64,000 nucleotides of DNA from assembly GCF_004119455.1 (NCBI RefSeq), contig NZ_NRQT01000015.1, positions 30,615 through 94,614 on the forward strand, written 5' to 3'. The notes under the pieces were generated by a model. That model ran no database searches. It saw nothing but the letters and a program-made list of their open reading frames with translations, and was not told the origin of the DNA. Made by a program: the position numbers and the translations under genes. Of this stretch, positions 32,645 through 42,555 are shown piece after piece. The DNA is from Chryseobacterium sp. CH25 (GTDB taxonomy: Bacteria > Bacteroidota > Bacteroidia > Flavobacteriales > Weeksellaceae). The first letter of the stretch is position 1; every line of letters starts with the position of its first letter.

Positions 32645-35619
32645 TTAAAATTTAACGTTTAACTGGAATCCTATTGTTCTTGCCTGAGGTAGCTGTCCCA
32701 TCTCAACACCTGGCGTAATGGTAGAATCATCCAATGTAGCTGCTTCCGGATCAAACAATGGGAATTTAGTCCACATCCAAAGGTTTCTTCCAAATACTGC
32801 AAGGGTAATATCTGTAAGTTTTAAAGGCTCTACAATTGATTTCGGGAATGAATAAGAGATTCTGGCATCTCTCAGTTTCAGGAACGAAGTATCAAATGAG
32901 TTGGTCTCCACGTTTGCTCTTCTATAGTAATCTCCATAATAGGTAGACACCGGAATTCCTTTTGTATTGGGAGAAAAGGTTCCATCCGGATTCTGAACGA
33001 CTCCCTGACCAACGATTAAACCTCCGGGGTTTTCTCTTCCCGCAAGAGTATGTGTAAGTTTACCCTGTTCAGACATTTTGTGATGGGAGTGAGAGTAAGC
33101 AATTCCTTTGTACTGACCGTCGAATGAGAAACTCACTGTAATATTTTTATATCTGAATTCATTCTGAAGACCTGCTCTCCATTTTGGATAAGCATTTCCA
33201 ATTTTATTCACTTCTGTTGGCTTCGCTGTTAAGCCGTCCTTCGCATCATAAATCACTTGTCCATCCGGAGAATACAGCAATCCTGCACCATACATATCTC
33301 CAAGAGAACCTCCCACTACAGCATTATAAAATACTACGCCACCTACACTTCCCATTGTATAAGGTTTTCCGTTATACTCTTCCGGAAGGGAAAGGATTTT
33401 GTTTCGGTTCATTGACCAGTTAGCGTTCACGCTCCATGAGAAGTTTTTATTCTTGATCGGATAAGCATTTAAGGTCATTTCAATTCCTCTGTTTCTCAGC
33501 TCACCTGCATTGATAATTCTCTTATTATACCCTGTTTCAAGCAGCATTGGAATAATAATCGACTGATCTTTGGAATTGTTCTGATATGCTGTAAAATTGA
33601 ATGTCAATCTGTTTTTGAAAAAGGTAAAATCCATTCCCCCTTCAATATTGGTAATCATTTCCGGTTTTAGGTTCGGATTCGGATAGAGTAACGGAGATTC
33701 TACTGACCCTACAAAACCACTGTTTTCATAATATTTATCAAGCATGTAGTTGTAGGTATCGTTCCCTACTTTAGACCATGATAATCTCAGTTTCCAGAAG
33801 TTTAAATTGTCTGATTTTAATTTAAAGATATCTGATAATATGAAGGATGATGATACAGATGGATAAAAATAAGATCTGTTATGGGCTGGAAGCGTACTGC
33901 TCCAGTCATTTCTTGCTGTTACATCCAGGAAGATCATGTCTTTATAACTGAAGTTAGCCAATGCATATACACTGTTTACCTGATTATCATTAGGTTTGGG
34001 TAATTTATATTCTACCTGCATGGCATTGGAGAGCTGGTAAAGCCCGGCTTTATTAAGCCCGTTTCCTCTGTAATCATTCATGGTATATTCGTGATATCTG
34101 ATGTTTCCTCCGGCTGAAGCTGTTACTCCAAAGTTTCCGAATTTGTTTTTATAGGTGAATAAAACATCATTATTCAAATCCATGTATCGGATATACTGTT
34201 CTCTGTAATATCCTTTTGTGTAGTTGGCAGAGCTCCATGGTCTTCTTTGAGTACGGAATTCATTATTCCATTCCAAACCGGTTTTATAGGCTACGTCAAA
34301 GTTTTTGGCTATCTGATAACTGATATTGATATTTCCGGTAATTGTCTTTTTATTGGTTCCATTTAGGTTTTCATAGGCAATCAGGTAAGGATTGTCAATA
34401 TAAGAGCTGAAAGGGTGAACCTGATCTACCTGTTCCTGCCCTTTCTTCCAGATAGGTCTGTACCACGCAAGATCTACGTTGGGATTCTGAAAGATCATGA
34501 AATAAGAGATCGATTGGTTGTTATAACCGGTTGCAGGAAGGTTATCACTTTTGGTCTGGCTAAAATTCACCTTAGTCCCTATCTTCAGCCTGCTGCTCAG
34601 TTTATGATCTAAAGATAAAGCTGCATTGAATCTGTCTAAGCCTGTATTAGGCATCATCCATTCATTTTTCAGATAGGAAAGTGATGTTCTGAAAGCGGTA
34701 GTTTCATTGGAATGCTCTACAGATAAGCTATTGGAATAATTGGATCCTACCTGCCAGAAGTCTTTGATATTATTTTTATAAGGTCTCCACAGCTGTCTTT
34801 CCAGGCTCTGTCCTTCTATATTGGGATCGTACTGGAAGTAATATTGCCCGGCAAATTTCGGTCCGAAAGCACTACTTGTGGAACCAGTGTTTATTCCGTC
34901 AGCAGATGCTCCATAAGAATAGTAATAGTTCCCGTTTTTATCTCTCTGCTGAGTTCCCTGCCCATATTCATATTGATAATCCGGCCATTTCAGGACAGAA
35001 TCATAGCTTGAATAGGAATTAAAAGCAATCTGAACTTTTCCTTTCCTGCTTTTTCCAGATTTGGTGGTAATCATAATGGCTCCTCTTGAACCTCTTGAAC
35101 CATATAATGCGGATGCTGTTGGCCCTTTCAGAATAGAGATGGATTCAATATCATCAGGGTTGATGCTGTTAAAGCTGTCTCCATAGTCAATAGGTAAATC
35201 ACCTCCTGAACCTGCTCCATACGCTGAAGTTCCGGTTCCTGTTTTTTTCCACTCAAAGGAACACCATCCACAACAATCAAAGCATCGTTATTCCCCATAC
35301 TCATTGAGATGTCTCCACGAAGGGTAATACGGCTTGTACCCAAAGGTCCTGCTCCGGCAGTCTGAATCTTTAATCCGGCCACTTTACCTTCTAAAGCCTG
35401 TGCCCAGTTATTATTCTGGGTTTTCAGAATTTCTTCAGAGGTAACAGTCTGGGTAGAGTACCCTAAAGACTTATCGTGCCTTTTGATTCCTAAAGCAGTC
35501 ACCACTACTTCGTCAAGTCCTTTAATAGTGTCTTTCTTAGCTTTCTGCTGAGCCGTCAGACTGGCGCTGAATAATCCTAACAGCGACAAAACCAACAACT
35601 TTTGTGTCTCTTTACGCAT
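32645..35619 (-). pseudogene. SusC/RagA TonB-linked outer-membrane channel, frameshifted
   Basis: The full product would be about 991 aa, the usual size. The 5' part (35619 down to about 35250) gives a signal peptide, the TonB-box-like DEVVVTALGIKR and the plug; the reading frame then changes at a run of seven A on the minus strand (about 35251-35257). With eight A the frame would continue through SAYGAGSGGDLPIDYGDSFN, LKGPTASALYGSRGSRGA and the rest. As it stands the 5' frame ends at 35128, and the barrel is open from about 35245 down to 32645 with an internal ATG at 35074. The gene is a frameshift, a phase-variation tract or a sequencing error. A -7 box (TAATTTTG, 35636-35643) precedes the start. 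Confidence 0.85.
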
Positions 35620-36147
35620 ATCCTTTTTGTTTGCGCAAAATTAAACCGACATTATGAGGATGATCTTAACAATACTTTAACGTTTATTAAATGTTCATTG
35701 AATACTATATTAAGTATTTCTTAATAATATTAAACAAATAACTGATTAACAGATATTTGTAAAATTAAGATTTTTTAACACTATTTTCTGGTTCTGCTTA
35801 TTTGTGTATCTTTATTGTCTTGCTCTGAGATAATAATACAAAATCTAAAGAAAAAGGATCTAAGCTAGCTGAGCTAAGTTTAAGAATAATCGACTGGAAA
35901 CTCCTTTTAGTCATTAGGTTTTTAACGCAACGCTCGCTAGATCCGGATGATTTTTAAGAACACAAAGGCGTTACACATAGCAATGATTGAGTAATTACCC
36001 TTAGCTGAACGAAGTACCTTTGCGAACGGAAATGAGCGTAATCAAAAAAGATATCTTTGCGCTCTCTGCGTTTACAAAATACACTTATTATTGTTTTGCC
36101 ACGAATGCACGAATTATATTGATCCGGTTTCAGAATCTTATAAAACA
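35620..36147. other. intergenic region with repeats
   Basis: A gap of about 585 bp in total between the SusC start and the GDPD terminator. It begins with the promoter of SusC (35636-35643). Further on there are segments typical of dispersed flavobacterial intergenic repeats: TACCTTTGCGAACGGAAATG (36010-36030), GCGCTCTCTGCG (36059-36070) and GCCACGAATGCACGAATT (36099-36116). No gene was seen. Confidence 0.5.
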
Positions 36148-36174
36148 AAAGCCCGCCCCTAAGGGACAGACTTT
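36148..36174 (-). terminator. intrinsic terminator of the GDPD gene
   Basis: On the minus strand AAAGTCTGTCCC pairs with GGGCGGGCTTT (with wobble pairs), followed by a T run. Confidence 0.65.
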
Positions 36175-36204
36175 GGAAAATTATTGGTTGTTGTTTGCTT
36201 ACCG

Positions 36205-36951
36205 TTATTTATTTTTCAGCTGCTCAGGAATGTTTGTGGTTACAAAACCTATTCCCTGTTTTTTTAATTCATCATATACCGCAACGTCATTTACCGTCCA
36301 TGAATTAGTGATAAGCCCTAAAGCTTTTGCTTCAGTAATCCAGGTTGGATTTTTCTGGAAAACACTGTAATGATAATCCATCCCGTCCAACCCTTCTTTT
36401 TTGATCTGTTCCGGTGATAATTCTCCGTTCAGGTATTGAACTTTAAATGACGGAGCCAGTTTTTTGATCTCTTTACAGATATTCAGGCTGAAAGAAATAA
36501 ATTCACTTTGAGATTCCAGTTTCATATCCTTAATCATTTTGATCGTCTTCTGAGTGATCTCGTTTTCAATTTCAGGAGTTTTAGCAGGCTTAATCTCAAC
36601 GATCAGCTTTACAGAAGTATCTTTTTTTCCTTGCTTTAAATAATCTTTTAGAGTGGGAAATTTTTCTCCGTTTGATAATTTCAAAGCTTCCAATTCTTTG
36701 AATGAGGTTTCAGAGATTTCCATTTTACCGTGGTGCTCATCGTGATTAATGACCAATACTCCGTCTTTTGTCATTCTCACGTCAAATTCGGAACCGTAAA
36801 CTTTTAATTTCTGAGCATTTTCTAATGATGCAATGGAATTCTCCGTAGTAGGCGGCTGAGCCTGGAAGTATCCTCTATGGGCAATAATCTGGGTTTGTGC
36901 TTTCATTAAAACTGTACTTAAAACTGCTAACCCTAAGATAAAATTTTTCAT
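36205..36951 (-). CDS. secreted glycerophosphodiester phosphodiesterase
   Basis: 248 aa with a signal peptide (MKNFILGLAVLSTVLMKAQ). IIAHRGYFQAQPPTTENS near residue 22 holds the HRG and the Glu of the active site, EFDVRMTKDGVLVINHDEHHGK the E-x-D and His-Asp pair, and VEIKPAK and the late TNSWTVND the rest of the barrel. The enzyme hydrolyses glycerophosphodiesters to glycerol-3-phosphate and an alcohol. It has its own terminator. Confidence 0.9.
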   Translation of the reverse strand: MKNFILGLAVLSTVLMKAQTQIIAHRGYFQAQPPTTENSIASLENAQKLKVYGSEFDVRMTKDGVLVINHDEHHGKMEISETSFKELEALKLSNGEKFPTLKDYLKQGKKDTSVKLIVEIKPAKTPEIENEITQKTIKMIKDMKLESQSEFISFSLNICKEIKKLAPSFKVQYLNGELSPEQIKKEGLDGMDYHYSVFQKNPTWITEAKALGLITNSWTVNDVAVYDELKKQGIGFVTTNIPEQLKNK

Positions 36952-37030
36952 AATATAATTTAGATAATTAATACTAAGTCCTGAAATTTTTGATAAAGGT
37001 AATTATTACAGGACTTAATGTGAAATATAA

Positions 37031-37087
37031 AACCACAAAAGAAAGGTCTTAATGAGTACTTAAATTAAGAAGCCTGTCTTTTGTGGT
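37031..37087 (-). terminator. intrinsic terminator of the TonB receptor gene
   Basis: A long imperfect stem (AACCACAAAAGAAAGGTCTT pairing with AAGAAGCCTGTCTTTTGTGG). The hairpin lies just downstream of the receptor gene. Confidence 0.6.
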
Positions 37088-37106
37088 TACTAACTGTTAC
37101 AATTGA

Positions 37107-40100
37107 TTAAAAACTATACTTCGCTCCAATCTGAATCTGGTATGGATTTCCTGAAAGAGGTGCTAAACCGTTACCACTTACATTTTTCGTATATTCAAAC
37201 TGCTTGGTTACAGGATCGAATTTTTTGATTCTGTACATTGAGGTATTTCCATATGATTCATTTACGCCCCATTCTCTATTAAGCAGATTGGCTACGTTGA
37301 AAATATCTACAGAAAGTTCAAATGCTCCTACTTTATCAAATTTTATTTTCTTAGCAATACGTAAATCCCAAACTCCGTAGAATCCGTTCTTACCACCGTT
37401 ACGCTCTGCAATCTTACCGTTGTATTCCTTCACATAATCTTTCAATGCCTGTCCTACATTTGGATCATCAATAATAGACTGAGCAACATTCGGGAAGATA
37501 TAGGCAAGGTCATTGCTGTCCACAAAATCTCCGTTGATATTTCCACCTGCTGTCATAGAGAAACGTGTTCCTCCAATTCCTGAATATCTGATTCCTAATG
37601 TAAATCCTGCAATCGTAGGTGAGTTACCGTAAATAACCACTTTATTGCGGAACTGGTTGTCAGAATAAGTCATTCTTAAATCTCTCGGATCTCCCTGAAC
37701 CATTGTAGACAATGTTGCTGAATTGGCTACGTTTCCGTTATATGAGGTATTATCTTTGATATCAGACCAGGTATAACTTGCTGTGATTTCTCCATCTTTC
37801 CAATAACGGTAGCTGGTATCCACCACAAACGAGAACTGATTTACTTTACCATCACTCACCAACTCAAGTACCCTTCCGAAATTCTTGTTGATTCTCCCTT
37901 CTTTCCAGTCGATTTTTGCACCGTTTATTGCTGAAGTAGGAACATATACCCCTCTTCCACCTTCATTATCCAATGTAAAGAATGGGTTAGCTACCATGTT
38001 TCTGTCATAGTAATAGTAGTTATTTCTACCTAAGGCCATATAAGCTGCCAATCCTGCTCTGAATCTGTCATTAAAGAAGTGGGTATACGAGATATTCGCT
38101 TTGTAAACAATTGGAATTTTAGCATCTTTCCCCGTATAGTTAATGGTTGGAACCTGATCTTTAGCAAGCGTAGGAATTGAGCCATAATTATTTCTATAAC
38201 TGTTAAAATCCGGTGTAAGCCCTACAGTAGCAGGATCTACATCTACTGTAGCCAAATGTTTCCCATCAAATACCAAATTATTGATAATCATATAATTGTT
38301 GATATCTGAAGAGAATATCCCTGCTCCAAACTTCAGGAAGTCTTTATTCTCTTCATTGATATTCCATTCAAACTGGAATCTTGGCTGAATCACAAAAGAT
38401 TTGATCTTATTATCCGTTCTGATTCCCATTTCATCAAGTAATTTCTGGTTAAGCTCTGCTTTTGGATAGCCTCCATAATCTAATCTCAGACCAGCCATCA
38501 AATCTAATCCTTTGGCAATTTTGGTCTGGAACTGTCCGTAAACACCGATATTCCAGATATTAGATCTTACTGACGGATCATCCATTAAAGGTACTTCTCT
38601 GTAAAACCTGTAAGGTTTAAGATTATCGAAATTCTCAAGACTGGTTATCTTTTTATCCGGATCATCCTTGAAATGGAATCTTCCGTTGACCTCACTTCCA
38701 TAAACTGATTTTGAAGTGGTATACATTAAGTCAGCACCGAAAGTATATTTTACCTTATCTGTATTGTAGTATAAGTTATCTACAATTTGGAATACATTAT
38801 TTCTGAAGCTTTCCTGAGCAAAACGGTGTCCACCGATCTGGATATTCGTAGATCCGGCACTTGATGCTACTCCTTCAACTATAGCTCTTGGTACAGGTCT
38901 TCCCAATTCATCATTCTGGTAGCTATCCTGGAAGGTATACAGATACTGAGCTTTCAACTCATTGGTTAAATTAGACTTCAGGTTTGATCTTAAGGTCAAT
39001 AATAAACTGTTGTCAAAGTTTTTATCATTTCCATATGATTCAAAGAAATTGATACTGGTATTATCCCCTAACCCGTTTTTGTTAAGATCATAAGTCAAAT
39101 TATTTCTTAATGTCAACAAATGCTTTTCATTGATCTGCCAGTCTAAACGTAGAAATGCAGCATCAGAGTTTCTCACTTTATCAAAACTTCCGAACTGTGG
39201 AGTGTTTCCAACTCCATATTTAGATCTTGCGATATCTAAGAACTTGTTAAGCGTTTCTGTGGTGGTATTGAATCTCTTTTCATCTTCTTTGGACCTGATA
39301 TCAGCAATAATCAAAGGTCTTGAATCCAGCTGGTGATCCCATGCTACAAAGAAATGAAGTTTATTTTTGATAATCGGCCCACCTAAAGAGAAACCGAACT
39401 GAGAAGTAGAGAAGTCATTCTGTCTTTTATTTCCTCTAATGTCATAAGGACTGGAAAGCCAGTTGGCTCTTAAATATTCCCATGCACTTCCGGAAAATTT
39501 ATTGGTACCGGATTTGGTAACGGCACTTACTGTTCCACCACCACTTCTTCCTAACGTAACGTCATATTGGTTGGTGGTAATTTTAAATTCACGTACGGCT
39601 TCAATTGAGATAGAGAAAGGTGCACCGCTTCGGCTGGTGGTTGATCCTGCAGAAGTTGGGTTTTTGGCTGTCATTCCATCAATCGTAAAGTTGGTAGAAG
39701 ATCCCAGCTGTCCGGAAAGGTTTCCGCCTTTTCCGCTTAAAGGTGAAAGTTCCGTAAGATTGGTAAAGTTTCGCCCGTTTACAGGAAGGATACCGATATT
39801 CTTTGCAGAAATGGCTGTAGCAGCTCCCAGGTTACCGATTTTGTTTTTCAGGTTTCCGGTAATCTTTACTTCTTCAATATGTTTTTCTCCACCAAGATCC
39901 ATGTTAACTGTTACCTGGTCTCCAAAGTTTACATTGTAGCCTTCTCTTTTGTCATCGTTTACAATTACCGTATAAGGTCCTCCCAAAGGAATTTCTTTAA
40001 AGATATACTCTCCTTTTGAGTTCGTTTCCGTTTCCGTTCTGAATCCTGTAGACTCATTTATGATGGTTACTTTCACTTTTTCCTGAGCCGTACTTCCCGG

Positions 40101-40202
40101 CCCGGTTACCTTTCCTACGATGGAAGCCTGTGTAGTCTGTGCATACACTATGGTTCCAAACCCTAAAAACAATAACCCCAGTACAATCTTTACTTTTCTC
40201 AT
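37107..40202 (-). CDS. TonB-dependent receptor, Oar-like
   Basis: 1031 aa outer-membrane receptor. The signal peptide (about 1-21) is followed by a carboxypeptidase-regulatory-like beta domain (about 25-110; ASIVGKVTGPGSTAQEKVKV), then a plug (about 120-230) and a beta barrel ending in the terminal aromatic (YQIQIGAKYSF). Oar-type receptors in Bacteroidota are large TonB-linked proteins whose substrates are mostly unknown and which have been linked to protein or peptide export and social traits in related bacteria. It is monocistronic with a -7 box (TACCTTTG, 40221-40228). Confidence 0.9.
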   Translation of the reverse strand: MRKVKIVLGLLFLGFGTIVYAQTTQASIVGKVTGPGSTAQEKVKVTIINESTGFRTETETNSKGEYIFKEIPLGGPYTVIVNDDKREGYNVNFGDQVTVNMDLGGEKHIEEVKITGNLKNKIGNLGAATAISAKNIGILPVNGRNFTNLTELSPLSGKGGNLSGQLGSSTNFTIDGMTAKNPTSAGSTTSRSGAPFSISIEAVREFKITTNQYDVTLGRSGGGTVSAVTKSGTNKFSGSAWEYLRANWLSSPYDIRGNKRQNDFSTSQFGFSLGGPIIKNKLHFFVAWDHQLDSRPLIIADIRSKEDEKRFNTTTETLNKFLDIARSKYGVGNTPQFGSFDKVRNSDAAFLRLDWQINEKHLLTLRNNLTYDLNKNGLGDNTSINFFESYGNDKNFDNSLLLTLRSNLKSNLTNELKAQYLYTFQDSYQNDELGRPVPRAIVEGVASSAGSTNIQIGGHRFAQESFRNNVFQIVDNLYYNTDKVKYTFGADLMYTTSKSVYGSEVNGRFHFKDDPDKKITSLENFDNLKPYRFYREVPLMDDPSVRSNIWNIGVYGQFQTKIAKGLDLMAGLRLDYGGYPKAELNQKLLDEMGIRTDNKIKSFVIQPRFQFEWNINEENKDFLKFGAGIFSSDINNYMIINNLVFDGKHLATVDVDPATVGLTPDFNSYRNNYGSIPTLAKDQVPTINYTGKDAKIPIVYKANISYTHFFNDRFRAGLAAYMALGRNNYYYYDRNMVANPFFTLDNEGGRGVYVPTSAINGAKIDWKEGRINKNFGRVLELVSDGKVNQFSFVVDTSYRYWKDGEITASYTWSDIKDNTSYNGNVANSATLSTMVQGDPRDLRMTYSDNQFRNKVVIYGNSPTIAGFTLGIRYSGIGGTRFSMTAGGNINGDFVDSNDLAYIFPNVAQSIIDDPNVGQALKDYVKEYNGKIAERNGGKNGFYGVWDLRIAKKIKFDKVGAFELSVDIFNVANLLNREWGVNESYGNTSMYRIKKFDPVTKQFEYTKNVSGNGLAPLSGNPYQIQIGAKYSF

Positions 40203-40220
40203 GTCTTCAAATTAGATGTG

Positions 40221-40228
40221 CAAAGGTA
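40221..40228 (-). promoter_or_regulatory. -7 promoter element of the Oar-like receptor gene
   Basis: TACCTTTG on the minus strand matches TAnnTTTG, 19 bp from the ATG. Confidence 0.5.
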
Positions 40229-40415
40229 TTTTTACTTTAAGAGCCTTCTGTTTAAGGGAGTTTTAACATTTTTTTAATTAAATGGAAACGATATGTTAAA
40301 TTACTTTAAACACTTGTTTTATTTCTTACAGAACCAGCCCGTTGAACCATATTACAGATTGTTAATTTTCCTGTAATATTTAATTCTCTTATTTTTTAAA
40401 TGGAATTACTTTAGC

Positions 40416-40423
40416 TATTTTTG
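40416..40423 (+). promoter_or_regulatory. -7 promoter element of ligA
   Basis: TATTTTTG matches TAnnTTTG, 20 bp from the ATG at 40443. Confidence 0.55.
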
Positions 40424-40442
40424 CTCAAAAGATATAAACCCG

Positions 40443-42446
40443 ATGTCTGAAAACATTCAACAAAAAATAGAACAGCTCCGCAAAGAGCTGCACCAGCATA
40501 ACGAAAACTATTACCTTCTGGATACTCCAACCGTTTCAGATTATGAATTTGATATGTTATTAGAGGAGCTTCAGGACCTGGAAGCCAAACACCCAGAGTT
40601 TTATGATGAGAACTCACCTACCATGCGTGTAGGCGGTGGTATCACAAAGGTATTTCCTACTATTCAGCATAAATTCAGAATGTATTCTCTTGATAATTCT
40701 TATGATTTTGATGATCTGGAAGACTGGGAGAAAAGAATTATCAAAACGATTGATGAACCTGTAGAATTTGTAGCCGAACTGAAGTATGACGGAGCTTCTA
40801 TTTCTATTCTTTATGAAAACGGAAAGCTTACACAGGCTGTAACCCGTGGTGATGGTTTCCAAGGAGATGAAATTACCCCGAATGTGCGTACTATTTCTGA
40901 TATTCCGTTGACGTTAAAAGGTGATTTCCCATCGCAGTTCTTTATGCGTGGTGAGATTTATTTAACGAGAAAGAATTTCGATAAGATCAATAAACTTCGT
41001 GAAGAGGAAGGCCTGGATCCATTCATGAACCCTAGAAATACGGCAAGTGGAAGTTTGAAAATGCAGGACAGTGCTGAGGTAAGAAAACGTGGATTATCTT
41101 CTGTATTATATCAGTTCATTTCTGATGAAATTCCTGCGGAAACTCATTGGGAACTGCTTCAGAAATCACAGGGCTGGGGCTTCAAGACTTCTCAACAGGC
41201 TAAACTTTGCAAAACATTAGATGAGGTAAAGGAATTTATTACGTTTTGGGATACGGAACGTCACAATCTGCCTTTCGAAATTGATGGAATTGTATTAAAA
41301 GTTAATTCTTTACAACAGCAGAGACAGCTTGGATATACGGCTAAGTCTCCGCGTTGGGCAATGGCTTATAAGTTTAAAGCAGAAAAGGTAGAAACTGAGC
41401 TTCAAAGTGTGTCTTATCAAGTGGGAAGAACCGGAGCAATAACTCCTGTCGCCAACTTAAAACCTGTTTTATTGGCCGGAACGATTGTAAAAAGAGCTTC
41501 CCTGCATAATGAAGACATCATCAAAAAACTTGATCTTCATGAAAATGATTTTGTGTATGTAGAAAAAGGGGGTGAAATCATTCCTAAGATTGTTGGGGTA
41601 AATACAGATAAAAGAACTGATGAAAGCAGAGAAATAGAATATATCAAGGATTGCCCGGAATGTGGAACTGAGCTGGTAAAGATTGAAGACCAAGCGATTC
41701 ACTTCTGTCCTAATGAACTTCACTGCCCGCCGCAGGTAGTGGGAAGAATGATTCACTATGTCTCAAGAAAGGCATTGAATATTGAAAATCTGGGTGGTGA
41801 GACCATCGAACAGCTTTACAGAGAAAAATTGATTGAAAATCCTGCTGACTTCTATGCTTTAACCAAAGAACAGCTTCTTCCTCTGGAAAGAATGGCTGAG
41901 AAATCTGCACAGAATATCATTACAGGAATTGAAAAATCTAAGGAAATTCCATTTGAAAAGGTATTGTACGGAATTGGTATCAAGCATGTAGGAGAAACGG
42001 TTGCCAAAAAACTGGTAAAAAACTTCCCTACAATTGAGGAATTAAAGAATGCTTCTGTGGAAGAGCTTTGCCAGGTAGAAGATATCGGGGTTAAAATAGC
42101 GGTGAGCATTGAAGAGTTTTTCAAAAACACTGAAAACCTACTGATGATTGAACGTCTGAAGTCTTATGGAGTTCAGCTTGAAAAAGGAGAAAGCACCAAT
42201 GAAGTATTATCTAATGCTTTAGAAGGAAAAACATTCCTTTTCACAGGAAAACTATCACTTTTCACCAGAGAATCTGCTGAAGAAATGGTAGAAAAGCATG
42301 GTGGAAAGAATATCTCTGCAGTTTCCAAAAACCTCAACTACCTTGTTGTTGGAGAGAAAGCCGGAAGTAAGCTGAAAAAAGCCCAGGACATCGGAACAAT
42401 TACCATTCTTGATGAACAGCAGTTTCTGGATCTGATTGAAAAATAA
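40443..42446 (+). CDS. ligA: NAD-dependent DNA ligase
   Basis: 667 aa, the family's usual length. The Ia domain holds YLLDTPTVSDYEFD; the catalytic lysine is in ELKYDGASI (about residue 114) of the adenylation domain. The C-terminus carries a four-Cys zinc finger (CPECG...C...C), helix-hairpin-helix repeats and a final BRCT domain. It seals nicks at Okazaki fragments with NAD. It is monocistronic with a -7 box upstream and a strong terminator downstream. Confidence 0.97.
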   Translation: MSENIQQKIEQLRKELHQHNENYYLLDTPTVSDYEFDMLLEELQDLEAKHPEFYDENSPTMRVGGGITKVFPTIQHKFRMYSLDNSYDFDDLEDWEKRIIKTIDEPVEFVAELKYDGASISILYENGKLTQAVTRGDGFQGDEITPNVRTISDIPLTLKGDFPSQFFMRGEIYLTRKNFDKINKLREEEGLDPFMNPRNTASGSLKMQDSAEVRKRGLSSVLYQFISDEIPAETHWELLQKSQGWGFKTSQQAKLCKTLDEVKEFITFWDTERHNLPFEIDGIVLKVNSLQQQRQLGYTAKSPRWAMAYKFKAEKVETELQSVSYQVGRTGAITPVANLKPVLLAGTIVKRASLHNEDIIKKLDLHENDFVYVEKGGEIIPKIVGVNTDKRTDESREIEYIKDCPECGTELVKIEDQAIHFCPNELHCPPQVVGRMIHYVSRKALNIENLGGETIEQLYREKLIENPADFYALTKEQLLPLERMAEKSAQNIITGIEKSKEIPFEKVLYGIGIKHVGETVAKKLVKNFPTIEELKNASVEELCQVEDIGVKIAVSIEEFFKNTENLLMIERLKSYGVQLEKGESTNEVLSNALEGKTFLFTGKLSLFTRESAEEMVEKHGGKNISAVSKNLNYLVVGEKAGSKLKKAQDIGTITILDEQQFLDLIEK

Positions 42447-42466
42447 CACTATTTTTAAATAATTAT

Positions 42467-42505
42467 AAAATAAACCATTAAGATATTCACTTAATGGTTT
42501 ATTTT
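42467..42505 (+). terminator. intrinsic terminator of ligA
   Basis: AAAATAAACCATTAAG pairs with CTTAATGGTTTATTTT, a 16-bp perfect stem with a 7-nt loop. Confidence 0.85.
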
Positions 42506-42555
42506 TACAATCTATTCAATAAAAAGAATAAAAAACTACTAACTAAAACTAAACC

